Origin: Stieleria mannarensis
GTDB taxonomy: Bacteria; Planctomycetota; Planctomycetia; Pirellulales; Pirellulaceae
NCBI RefSeq assembly: GCF_014154935.1
Contig: NZ_JACEHH010000021.1
Span: 1 to 64,000 of the forward strand
DNA length: 64,000 nt
Reading direction: 5' to 3'
Each line of letters opens with the position of its first letter. Positions within the stretch are counted from its first letter, which is position 1. Positions 41,289 to 49,573 of this stretch are shown here, in pieces. A program made the position numbers and the translations under genes. The notes beneath the pieces were generated by a model that did not search any database, was not told the DNA's origin, and saw only the letters and a program-made list of their open reading frames with translations.

Positions 41289-44239
41289 TGGGATGGTTCG
41301 ACAGATGTGAATTGATCGGCAAACCGCATGACCTTTTGTAAGGTCGGATCCTTTCGTTTTGACTCGAGATCCTTCAGTCCCGCAGCAACCGCCAGTTGCC
41401 ACGTTTGAACCGTTTCGTCGATCCAACGCTGACGTGGCAACAAGGTTGATTCACCGTCGCCGACGGCAGCTTCGGCAAGCTCGAGAGTGACTCGATACAA
41501 ATGATTCGGATCATCGCTCCAAAGTTCGCGCCGCTGCAGTGCGACTTCACCCGCCTGGTCGGATTGACCTTGGCGTTTCCAGAACCGTCCGTACTTCACA
41601 TAGCTGGCGTTCAGCCAGACCCGGAAGTCATGAACTTGCGGCGAACGCTCCACGGCCCAACGTTGGTGCTCGATTGCATCATCGTAGTATTTTCGCGCCG
41701 ACTGGGGATCAGAATTCTCTAAAAGTGGAGCCAGATTCGAAAGCACGCCGCCGAGTTGGGCTCGGTAATGCGGCGACAGGGGCGACGTGCTGACCAGCTC
41801 GTTCAATAAGGATTCGGCCTTTTTGAAATGCGAGATCGCGTCGGCGGGCGCCGCCTCGGACGACAACACGACTTGGCCCAGGTTGTTGTGGGCGACCGCC
41901 AACTGTTCTTTAAAGCGGCTGGACGTCGGTGCACGCATGACCAGCACCTGTTGGGCATCGATGGCTTCCTGATAGGCCTTGAGCGCCTCGTCGGTCCGCC
42001 CGCGGCGGTTGAAGATCGCGCCGCGGTGGTTGTAACAGGTGGCCAATTCGGACAGCGCCGCCAAGTCGTGCGGGCGCCGCTCGGCGAGCTTCTTGTGCAG
42101 GGCGATCGCCAGTTGGTTGTAGCGGTCGGCGGCGTCCAAATCATTGCTGGCAAATAGGAACGACAACTGCGCATAGGAAACGGCCAATTCGCGTTGGTAT
42201 TCTGCGTTGTCGGGATCGATTTCGATCAGTTCCGATTGCATGTCGATGGCGTTTTCGTACGTCCGACGTGATTGCAGGGCGTTTCCGACGGCGCGTTCCA
42301 GGTTGCCGACGTTGACCAGGGCGGCGATCCGCAGATGCTTGATTTTCAAGTCGTCTTGGTCGGCGGTGTCGAGCGAGTCGATGATCTGGCGTGCCCGCTG
42401 GTACTCCCGTTCGGCTTTGGGAAAGTCGCCTTGCTGGAACGCGAGTTCGCCGAGGTTGTTGTGACAGACGGCAAGATCATGGCCGATCCGGGCGTGATTG
42501 GGGGCGCTTTTTTGTTCGTCACTTTGGAGCAATGCTTGGTAAAGCCCGATCGCGGTTTCGTAGCAGGTGACCGCTTCGGAAAACCGTCCCAGTTGACGAT
42601 GCATCGACGCCATTTGGGTGTTGCACAGGGCCAGGGCGAATCGCATCGAGGCGTCGCCGTCCATCTGCTGGGCAAACGATTGATAGTCGGCCAAGGTTTC
42701 TTGCAGGATCGATTGGCGAACCGTCTCGGTCCCGGGGACGCCGGCCAGCTTGGTGGCCAGTCGCATTCCGAAGCGGTCGACGACATCGATCGCTTTTTGC
42801 AGGTTCAGCTGTGACTGTTGGAAATTCGATTCGGCGGTCTGAAGCGCCGCTTCGGTACGGCTTTTCTCGTTGGACAGCAGCATCGCGGCGCTGCCGGCGG
42901 TCAACGTGGTCAGGGCCAGCGCGGCGACGATCGACGCGACCAGCGTGCGGTGGCGGGTGGCCCACTGCGAGACGTAGTCGATGACGGTGGGGCGTTTGGC
43001 CAGCGGCGGTTTCCCGGCCAGGAATCGCGCCAAGTCCTCGGCCATCGCGGCAGCGCTTTGATAACGATCATCCCGCGGTTTTTGGATCGCCTTGAGCACG
43101 ATGGTTTCCAAGTCGATCGGGATCGCCGGATTCAGTCGCCTGGGCCGTTCGGGGTGTTGACGTTGGATTTGATCGAGCATCGTCACGCGATCGGTGGCGT
43201 CGTGGGGCGGTTCCAAGGTCAAAAGTTCGTACAGGGTGACGCCGAGTGAATAGACGTCGCTGATATGGTCGACCAAGCTGCCGCGGCCGGCCGCCGCCTC
43301 GGGGCTCATGTAGCGGATCGTCCCCAACAGATCCCCCGTCATCGTGATGGTGATGCTGTTTTGGCAACGGGCGAGCCCGAAGTCAGTCACCCACAGTTTG
43401 CCTTGTTGGTCGATCAACAAATTGGACGGTTTGATGTCGCGGTGCACGACGCCGAATTCATGGGCATGTTCGATCGCCGTGGCGGCTTGGCGGATCAATT
43501 CGGCGGCGGCGGTCATGTGGCCGTGGGACCGAATGCTGCGGAGCGTGGAAAAGACACCGATCGGAACGGTGCTGCCCGATGCATCGGCGTCGTCGCGCCG
43601 CGCGTCACGTGACTGCCGCAGCTGGCTGATCGCTTTGTCCAATGGTTGGCCGTCGATGAACTGCATGCTGTAGTAGTGGACGCCGCGATCGCATCCGACC
43701 GAATGGACGGGAACGATGTGGGGGTGGTGCAGTTGGGCGGCAGCCTGCGCTTCGTTTTTAAACCGAATGATCTGGCGTCGGTCCAAAACGGCGGCAAAGG
43801 GCAACACTTTCAGCGCGACCCGCCGACCGAGCGACTTCTGCCGCGCTTCATAGACCACGCCCATGCCGCCGCGTCCGACTTCGCGAAGGATCTCGAAATC
43901 ACCCAGTTCGTTTTCGCTGGCGTTGCCAGGATCCTCCGAGGGTTCTTTCGGCCCCAGTTCCGCGGTGGCGTGATGCACAAAGTCCAGCCCGCGCAAATAC
44001 CAACGCAGCGGCTCGGCCAATTCGGGATGGTCTTGAATCAACGCGTCGGGATCGCTGGGGCGGCCTTGTTCCAGCCCATCCAGGTAGGCTTCGAGAATCT
44101 CCGAGAGCCGTTCTTGTTGCTCCGGCGTGAGGGCATCCAAAGGATTGGCGGCCAGCGTTGCGGCGACGCCGTGGTTCAAAACATCCGGCCCCTCGTCAGG
44201 TCGCACGGTCGGCTTGTGATTGGTCACGACGTGGTTCAT
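41285..44239 (-). CDS. Serine/threonine protein kinase with TPR domain
   Basis: A 984-aa membrane kinase. ATG 44239 overlaps the sigma factor stop (ATGA). The N-terminus (LTPEQQERLSEILEAYLDGL, then PELAEPLRWYLRGLDF) is the extension typical of planctomycete kinases. The kinase domain has GRGGMGVVYEA, VALKVL, the catalytic loop HRDIKPSNLLID and DFGLARC, so it should be active. One transmembrane helix lies near residue 440-460 (LVASIVAALALTTLTAGSA). The rest is about ten TPR-like repeats (AVCHNNLGELAFQQGDFPKA and similar) for protein contacts. The layout is common in planctomycetes, where such kinases often lie beside ECF sigma genes. Confidence 0.94.
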   Translation of the reverse strand: MNHVVTNHKPTVRPDEGPDVLNHGVAATLAANPLDALTPEQQERLSEILEAYLDGLEQGRPSDPDALIQDHPELAEPLRWYLRGLDFVHHATAELGPKEPSEDPGNASENELGDFEILREVGRGGMGVVYEARQKSLGRRVALKVLPFAAVLDRRQIIRFKNEAQAAAQLHHPHIVPVHSVGCDRGVHYYSMQFIDGQPLDKAISQLRQSRDARRDDADASGSTVPIGVFSTLRSIRSHGHMTAAAELIRQAATAIEHAHEFGVVHRDIKPSNLLIDQQGKLWVTDFGLARCQNSITITMTGDLLGTIRYMSPEAAAGRGSLVDHISDVYSLGVTLYELLTLEPPHDATDRVTMLDQIQRQHPERPRRLNPAIPIDLETIVLKAIQKPRDDRYQSAAAMAEDLARFLAGKPPLAKRPTVIDYVSQWATRHRTLVASIVAALALTTLTAGSAAMLLSNEKSRTEAALQTAESNFQQSQLNLQKAIDVVDRFGMRLATKLAGVPGTETVRQSILQETLADYQSFAQQMDGDASMRFALALCNTQMASMHRQLGRFSEAVTCYETAIGLYQALLQSDEQKSAPNHARIGHDLAVCHNNLGELAFQQGDFPKAEREYQRARQIIDSLDTADQDDLKIKHLRIAALVNVGNLERAVGNALQSRRTYENAIDMQSELIEIDPDNAEYQRELAVSYAQLSFLFASNDLDAADRYNQLAIALHKKLAERRPHDLAALSELATCYNHRGAIFNRRGRTDEALKAYQEAIDAQQVLVMRAPTSSRFKEQLAVAHNNLGQVVLSSEAAPADAISHFKKAESLLNELVSTSPLSPHYRAQLGGVLSNLAPLLENSDPQSARKYYDDAIEHQRWAVERSPQVHDFRVWLNASYVKYGRFWKRQGQSDQAGEVALQRRELWSDDPNHLYRVTLELAEAAVGDGESTLLPRQRWIDETVQTWQLAVAAGLKDLESKRKDPTLQKVMRFADQFTSVEPSQ

Positions 44240-44868
44240 AACACACCTCGCGATTCGAGCCGGACGCGGAGCTGGGCGATCGCCCGCATCCAAAGCATCC
44301 GCACGGCACCGGCGGATCGTTCCATCCGCGCCGCGACCTCGGGAAAGGCGAGCCCTTCGATGTGTCGCAACAGGATCACCTCGCGATAGTCGTCGGGCAG
44401 CTCTGCCAGTTCATTGGCCAACAGCAGACTCGCTTCGTGGTTTTGCGCGTCGGTGCTGGGGGTTTGTCCCGGATCGGCGATGATGGCGACCAGCCGCGCC
44501 GTCGACCGCTCCAAAGTGGCACCGACGTCATCGAGTGAGATTTCGCGGCGGACGTCTCGTTTCTCTGCCAACACATGTCGTTGGATGATGTGCCCGAGGT
44601 TGTTGATCAAGATCTTGCGCAGCCAGCCGAGAAATTCCTCGGGACAGCTGCCGCGGAACTTTGAAAAATCCCGATGGGCTTCCAGCAGCGTGTCCTGGAC
44701 GACATCCGACGCACTGGTCCTGGCTTGCAGTTTTTGATCGAGCTGCGTCCGCGCGATCAGTTTCAGATAATTTAAATACAGTTGCAGCAAGCGGCCCAGG
44801 CAATCGCCTTGGCCGTTCTGTGCTCCGGCGAGCAGTTGATTCGCTTCACTGGTGATGAGATTGCTCAT
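44236..44868 (-). CDS. ECF-family RNA polymerase sigma factor
   Basis: A 210-aa sigma factor; ATG 44868 gives MSNLITSEANQLLAGAQNG. Region 2 is ASDVVQDTLLEAHRDFSKF with FLGWLRKILINNLGHIIQRH, and region 4 is LPDDYREVILLRHIEGLAFP followed by EVAARMERSAGAVRMLWMRA, the helix-turn-helix that reads the -35 box. It heads an operon in which the next two genes overlap by ATGA junctions. No anti-sigma factor is present, so control probably runs through the kinase. It lies divergent to a PEP-CTERM gene 200 bp away. Confidence 0.94.
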   Translation of the reverse strand: MSNLITSEANQLLAGAQNGQGDCLGRLLQLYLNYLKLIARTQLDQKLQARTSASDVVQDTLLEAHRDFSKFRGSCPEEFLGWLRKILINNLGHIIQRHVLAEKRDVRREISLDDVGATLERSTARLVAIIADPGQTPSTDAQNHEASLLLANELAELPDDYREVILLRHIEGLAFPEVAARMERSAGAVRMLWMRAIAQLRVRLESRGVL

Positions 44869-45071
44869 CGGGGTTGACCACGTTGGAAAAACTGGGCGAA
44901 ACACCATTGATGATTTTGGCCCGACGGATCATCACCTGTCACGGGGATTTTTGTTTTTTTGGCGGCGTGTCGCAGCGGTCCTCCGGTGTTGCTTTACTCG
45001 GGCGAGTGCCAGAACTACCCTTTAGGAGCTGCCTGACGGAGCACGCTTCTCGAATCGTATGGTTGCAACCG

Positions 45072-45686
45072 ATGTTTGGACAATGGCTTCGTATCCGAGA
45101 TGTCGTCTCGATTTGCACGCTGGCGCTGACCGGCGTCTCCCACGCGGCCGTTGCGACGGTGATGTACCAGGGATCGGCGGGGGAATTTGTCACGCAAGGA
45201 CAGACCGAAACGATCCGTTTTGACTCCAATGAAGGAGGCGTGATTACGATCGCTCAGCTGTTTCCGATCGACGGCCAATCGTCCGTGCTGGACTTTAATT
45301 TGAACCGCAGCGACGGAACACGTGTCGCGGTCCGGTTCTCTTCCACTCAGTTGGGCACACCGCTGGCGGTCGGCAACTACACCGATGCGGTCCGGAATCC
45401 GTTTCCCGAAGTCCTTCCCGGATTCGATTTTGCCGTCGCAAACCGAGGGTCCAATGAATACAGGGCCGACTTCACGATCACGCAGCTCAGCTACGACGCC
45501 GGCGGCATGCTCAGCACCCTGGAAGCCACGTTCGACGCCGACACCGGCCCGGTACCGGGCACGATCATCGGCTCGATCTCCTACGCATCGGTGACAGCAA
45601 TCCCCGAGCCCTCAGGGTTGCTTCTGGTGGTCGGCCTGGGAGGCGTCTGTTTCGTCTGTAGGCGGAAGAGGTCGCGGCTTGCTTAG
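45072..45686 (+). CDS. PEP-CTERM sorting-domain protein
   Basis: A 204-aa exported protein. ATG 45072 starts a signal peptide (MFGQWLRIRDVVSICTLALT, cleavage after SHA). The C-terminus AIPEPSGLLLVVGLGGVCFV followed by CRRKRSRLA is a classic PEP-CTERM tail: PEP motif, membrane helix, basic end, recognised by exosortase. The 150-residue middle is beta-strand-like without known domains. The exosortase is not in the window. It is divergent from the ECF sigma gene and could be a target. Confidence 0.88.
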   Translation: MFGQWLRIRDVVSICTLALTGVSHAAVATVMYQGSAGEFVTQGQTETIRFDSNEGGVITIAQLFPIDGQSSVLDFNLNRSDGTRVAVRFSSTQLGTPLAVGNYTDAVRNPFPEVLPGFDFAVANRGSNEYRADFTITQLSYDAGGMLSTLEATFDADTGPVPGTIIGSISYASVTAIPEPSGLLLVVGLGGVCFVCRRKRSRLA

Positions 45687-46078
45687 CCACTGCTTTGGCA
45701 GCGGCTCACGCCCTTAACCCTCCTTCTGGGAGGGTCGTGAAGAAGTTTGCGCTCGGGGCAGGAAGGGTTCGTTGTGGCTCGGATTAACTCAAACGCCACG
45801 AATCGAACCTCCCCTCGCCACGCGCGACGCTTCCTGCCGGGGAGGGAGAATTCCCAAAACCGCACGACCGCCGAGGGGCGGGTCGGCTTATTGGCGGAGA
45901 TTCGCCACCTTCGACCGGCCGTCGATGTTTCGAGTATTTTCCGCAATCCTGATCCGATGTGCGTGATTTCCCGATCCGATGACGCGTCTAAGGGTAAGGT
46001 TGTGCCCGGAGACGGCCGGGGGATTTGCCCGCCTGCGTTTCGTCTTCATCCATTTGCCCCTTCTCCTGAGTTCCATTC
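45687..46078. other. Intergenic DNA with hairpins, no gene seen
   Basis: After the terminator-like hairpin the segment 45800-45880 (CCTCCCCTCGCCACGCGCGA ... CCGGGGAGGGA ... CCGCACGACC) resembles the reverse complement of the region at 32460-32545, a further interspersed repeat. The rest carries the leader of the BON gene. Confidence 0.5.
45717..45735 (+). terminator. Hairpin after the PEP-CTERM gene, possible terminator
   Basis: ACCCTCC-TTCTG-GGAGGGT, a perfect 7-bp stem 31 bp past the stop codon. No T-run follows. It belongs to the same hairpin family as 32499 and 39997. Confidence 0.5.
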
Positions 46079-46297
46079 GTGATCGCTGATTCCACTCTTG
46101 AAAACCTTTGCCGGCGCGTTCAGGCGTCGGTGGAGCGTGTCGTTGAGGTCAAAGGTTTTTCCTGTTCTGTCGAAGACGGAAAACTGACACTGCGTGGTCA
46201 AGTTGCCACCCGGGACGATGCGCTGCTGTGTGCCGTCGTCGCGCGGAGTGTTCCGGGAGGAGAATCAGTGGTCAATGAAATCACCGTGGTCGGGTAG
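46079..46297 (+). CDS. Small BON-domain protein
   Basis: A 72-aa protein from GTG 46079. The sequence STLENLCRRVQASVERVVEV, SVEDGKLTLRGQVATRDDAL and GGESVVNEITVV matches a single BON domain with its GxVxxxxD-type core, usually a phospholipid- or envelope-associating unit. There is no signal peptide. It stands alone, converging with the COG3014-like lipoprotein gene. Confidence 0.75.
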   Translation: MIADSTLENLCRRVQASVERVVEVKGFSCSVEDGKLTLRGQVATRDDALLCAVVARSVPGGESVVNEITVVG

Positions 46298-46369
46298 TCG
46301 TCCGTCTCGGCTTACCCGAACGGACTCGTCGCCTCGTCCACGACCAGGAAACCAAGCTGACATGGACTG

Positions 46370-47764
46370 CTAGCGTGGCGGCAACACCGACAGAATTTGC
46401 TCGGGGGCGATCACGACGATGTAGTGATTGCGTCCGTCTTCGATGACAACGTTGCGGATCTGGGGATCGCTGAGCGGTTGGCCGGTAAAGGCCAGCGGGG
46501 ACAACTGAATCTGCTGGGGGCCGACCGGCAGTTCGGCACGCAGCACCTGGATTTCGCGTGGCAGCAATCCCCAGCATCGGGTGTCGGCCTTTTCGGTCGC
46601 GCTCCAGGCGTTCATGGCAGCGAAGGTGAACGCGGCGGCGGCGTCACCGGACAGACCGAGTGAATGGGCGGTGGCGACGACACTGGTTTCCTTGAGCACG
46701 CGGCGGACGACCGCGCGGGCGATCGTCCATGGCATCTCGGCCTGGACCTTTTCCGTCGCCAACTGCCCAACGTCCGTGATCGTCTGCGTCGCCCCAAGCA
46801 GTTCGCCGCCGAACGAAACTCCGATCGCCGCAACGTCACTGGGCGGAACCTCGACTTGCGGGACTTTGACGCTGACCACATTGGGCAGCACCGGTTCGTC
46901 GTCCTCGTCTTGCTCGTGATTGTGCAACGTCCGCAGCAAGGTTGATGCGATTTGCAGCGACGTGGTGGTCGTCGGCGCGAGGGTTTCCACCAGCCTCGGC
47001 CCGTGTCCGACCAGAGCAAAGACGTACACGACGCCGTGCCCGGCGGCGCTGTGGGCGCCTCGGTTGGCCCGTGCGATGTCCTCGGCCGCCGGTGCGAATT
47101 CCGGTTGGATATTGCTGACCAGCCGAAACGCTCGCTCGGCGTCGTCGTAATTCTGGTGCGTGGCTTCTCGCAGTGCGCCGCTCAAGTAGGGGGCCAGCGC
47201 GACTTGTTGAACCGACGTCGCAGAGTCCTCCTCCGTGTCTTCCTCCGACGCGATGCGATCCAATTCCGCTTGGCGAGCTTGGGCTTGCAAGCAATACGCC
47301 TCCGCGTCGGTGGCATCACCGGCCAGGGAACAGAGTGCCAGCATCGAGCGCAACAGGACTTGTTCGTAGCCGGCCAATTGGAACGGCCGCACGCGATCGT
47401 CGACCGCCAGCGAGGCGGCGTCGCCGATCGAAACGCTCTGCGGCAGCGTGTCGAAGTGATCGCGGAGGGCCCGCATCCGCGACTCCGCAGCGGCAAGGTT
47501 GCCCTGGGCCAGTTCGACCATCGCCAAGTCGAGTTCGCTAGAACGCCGTGTCTGTTTCCGCCCTTCGGCAAGTTCACGAAGCGCCGTGTCGGCCGATCGG
47601 AGATCGCCCCACGCGTAGGCGTCGCGGGCCTGGACGATCGAAACCTTGTTGGACCGACAGCCGGAAACAACGGCAACGGCAATCATCAACACCGCCGCCA
47701 ACCGGCGTGTCGATCGAATCAGATCCGTGCTGGAAGGAGCGGAGTCGCGATGCAACTTGCTCAC
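46370..47764 (-). CDS. COG3014-like lipoprotein, partner of the LpoB-like protein
   Basis: A 464-aa protein from GTG 47764, whose GTGA overlaps the stop of the LpoB-like gene. The signal ends in VAVVSGC, a lipobox. Residues about 40-230 are helical with TPR-like character (YAWGDLRSADTALRELAEG, LAQGNLAAAESRMRALRDHF). The second half (GHGVVYVFALVGHGPRLVE, then IGVSFGGELLGATQTITDVG) is typical of the COG3014 family, which often neighbours LpoB/CsgG-type lipoproteins. The exact task is unknown; with LpoB it may act at the outer membrane on peptidoglycan synthesis or assembly. Confidence 0.75.
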   Translation of the reverse strand: MSKLHRDSAPSSTDLIRSTRRLAAVLMIAVAVVSGCRSNKVSIVQARDAYAWGDLRSADTALRELAEGRKQTRRSSELDLAMVELAQGNLAAAESRMRALRDHFDTLPQSVSIGDAASLAVDDRVRPFQLAGYEQVLLRSMLALCSLAGDATDAEAYCLQAQARQAELDRIASEEDTEEDSATSVQQVALAPYLSGALREATHQNYDDAERAFRLVSNIQPEFAPAAEDIARANRGAHSAAGHGVVYVFALVGHGPRLVETLAPTTTTSLQIASTLLRTLHNHEQDEDDEPVLPNVVSVKVPQVEVPPSDVAAIGVSFGGELLGATQTITDVGQLATEKVQAEMPWTIARAVVRRVLKETSVVATAHSLGLSGDAAAAFTFAAMNAWSATEKADTRCWGLLPREIQVLRAELPVGPQQIQLSPLAFTGQPLSDPQIRNVVIEDGRNHYIVVIAPEQILSVLPPR

Positions 47765-48552
47765 CCGTCGGCCTGATCGAAAATGCCATAATTCCACCAC
47801 TTGCCGGCACGCGACTTGGAGTACCCCTTGCGGATCTTGGCCGACTCCTTCAGGAAATCGCCTGTGTGCACGTTGACCATTTCCAGGGTCAGCGTGTAGT
47901 CGCGTTGGCTGGTCTTGTTGCGATCGGTCGTCCCGGTGGTGATGTTGGCAAACAGCAGGTAGTCGACGGGCGTACCGGCTTTGCCCAACACGGCCGCGAA
48001 CGCCTCGCGGTTGGCCGGCAGGAACAAGGCGTCCGGACGCAGACGGGTTTCGCGAAGTGCGGTTTGGACCATCCGCCGGCTGATGCCTCGGAAATCGCCG
48101 TTGGAATTGATTTGCGAGTCGATCTGCTCGTAAAGCTGTTCTTTGAAATCCCCCAGCTCCTCGGCACTCTTATTTTCGATCCCGACGAAGCAGACGTTGG
48201 CCGGAGCGTCGGTGAGCGTTTGATGGACGACCGCCGGATCGACCGGCAATCCATCGGCAGTCGACAACTCCGGTCCGTTCAATCCCTGGACGGGCTGTCC
48301 CGAATGTGCGGCAAACGTGACCGGCTGGACGGTCGGGGGGCAGCGGGACAGCAGTTTTGCGACTGATTCTTCGACCAGCGGGTTCCACGTCGCGGCACCG
48401 GCGGCGTGGCTGCCGACCAGATCTTTGTCGTCGTTGGCGAGCAGATGGCCATATTGTCGGCCGGCACATCCCGAGGTTGCGGTCAGAATGGCGGCGATCA
48501 CGACCGCGGAGGCCGCCGTTGCGGCCAGCCGCATTGGGGTTGTCTGTTGCAT
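47761..48552 (-). CDS. lpoB: LpoB-like penicillin-binding-protein activator lipoprotein
   Basis: A 263-aa lipoprotein; ATG 48552 gives MQQTTPMRLAATAASAVVIA with lipobox ATSGC. The core follows the LpoB/CsgG-like fold: VCFVGIENKSAEELGDFKEQ, RRMVQTALRETRLRPDALFL, VLGKAGTPVDYLLFANITTG and YTLTLEMVNVHTGDFLKESA. In enterobacteria LpoB activates PBP1b from the outer membrane. Planctomycetes have little or modified peptidoglycan, so the partner here is uncertain. It is coupled to the COG3014-like gene. Confidence 0.82.
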   Translation of the reverse strand: MQQTTPMRLAATAASAVVIAAILTATSGCAGRQYGHLLANDDKDLVGSHAAGAATWNPLVEESVAKLLSRCPPTVQPVTFAAHSGQPVQGLNGPELSTADGLPVDPAVVHQTLTDAPANVCFVGIENKSAEELGDFKEQLYEQIDSQINSNGDFRGISRRMVQTALRETRLRPDALFLPANREAFAAVLGKAGTPVDYLLFANITTGTTDRNKTSQRDYTLTLEMVNVHTGDFLKESAKIRKGYSKSRAGKWWNYGIFDQADG

Positions 48553-48947
48553 GCTGATTGGATTTCTGGGGTTGGATTCGGTCCCGACGAAGTTCGAAAC
48601 CCCGCGCTGGGGGGCCAGAATTGCCGTTAGGGCGAAGAAAATTCGCCGGAGGCGACTTGCCCGATAGTGTGGACCTATCAAAATGTGCGTCCGTCCGGCC
48701 AGATAGATCCGCTGCCTGAAAACGCAGCTGCGATCGATCACGCCGGCGGCGTACCGTCACTATCGGCACCGCGCCGCCGGCCGGTTGACCTGTTGCGGTC
48801 GTTAATTTGCTGTCGGGAGAACCGTTTAACCGCCCAGCATCCCCAGATACCCACGCTTTCCGTCATTCGCGTGGCCTGTCGGACCGAGAATCCACCGACA
48901 GAAGTTTGCTCCCCCCTCCCCAATTCATCGCAATTCCGGTTTCATCT
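48553..48947. promoter_or_regulatory. Divergent intergenic region, no gene seen
   Basis: About 395 bp between the LpoB-like gene and the Asp-rich gene. No repeat family or clear promoter is recognised. The part before 48948 is pyrimidine-rich (CTCCCCCCTCCCC) and lacks a strong ribosome-binding site. Confidence 0.4.
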
Positions 48948-49394
48948 ATGAGTGTCGCTCTCGCCGTTCCACCGGTCGCCAATCCCGAAATCGAGAACGC
49001 GAATTCCCCCACCGCGGATGAGCTTCGTCCCCTCGCCTCATCGGTGACCAAATGGACCGCCAGCCCGATCGCGTCGGACGACGATGACGACTTGGATGAC
49101 GACGACGACGACGATGATGGCTTCGACGACGACGAAGATGCCGGCGGCGACGATGTGGACGATGGCTTCAATGACGGGCTGGACGAAGACGACGATCTGG
49201 ATGACTTTGATGACATCGACGAAGACGACTTCGACGATGACTTCGATGACGATTTCGAAGAAGAACTCAACGACGACTACGAAATCGAAATCGACGACGA
49301 AATCAGCGACGAGTTCGGTTTGAGCACCGGTAAAGACGACGAAGACGATGAGGACGTCGACCTGGACGATTTCGACGACTTCGAAAACGTCTGA
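48948..49394 (+). CDS. Highly acidic Asp-rich protein
   Basis: A 148-aa protein. ATG 48948 (MSVALAVPPVANPEIENANS) begins a 45-residue ordinary N-terminus; from about residue 46 to the end nearly half the residues are Asp or Glu, with runs such as DDDDDDDDG and DFDDDFDDDFEEEL. There is no signal peptide, Cys or hydrophobic helix. The codons are mixed (GAC/GAT), which argues for selection on protein sequence over simple slippage. It might bind cations or basic proteins. I do not recognise a family. Confidence 0.75.
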   Translation: MSVALAVPPVANPEIENANSPTADELRPLASSVTKWTASPIASDDDDDLDDDDDDDDGFDDDEDAGGDDVDDGFNDGLDEDDDLDDFDDIDEDDFDDDFDDDFEEELNDDYEIEIDDEISDEFGLSTGKDDEDDEDVDLDDFDDFENV

Positions 49395-49469
49395 TCGCCC
49401 TGAGGACGACGGCCCTTCCGGACGGTCGCGGCAACTTTCTTCAACGGCTAGCAGCCCGGCGTCTTTTTG

Positions 49470-49534
49470 ACGTAGCTACGCTCGCCAGAGCGTGGAAAGC
49501 CACCGAGACTCCACCTTCTGGCGAAGGTAGCTAC
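49470..49534. repeat. Interspersed hairpin repeat (CGTAGCTACGCTCGCCAGAG type)
   Basis: Left arm ACGTAGCTACGCTCGCCAGA and right arm CCACCTTCTGGCGAAGGTAG facing each other between the Asp-rich gene and the VWA gene ends. Same family as 4304-4409 and 52035-52096. It may serve as a terminator between the converging genes. Confidence 0.75.
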
Positions 49535-49573
49535 GACTGAACGGCGATTCATGATGCACCAAGCCGTGGCCGC

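Noticed and set aside
48863-49270. Ser/Lys-rich protein on the minus strand
   Set aside because: It is the reverse reading of the Asp codons of the acidic protein gene.
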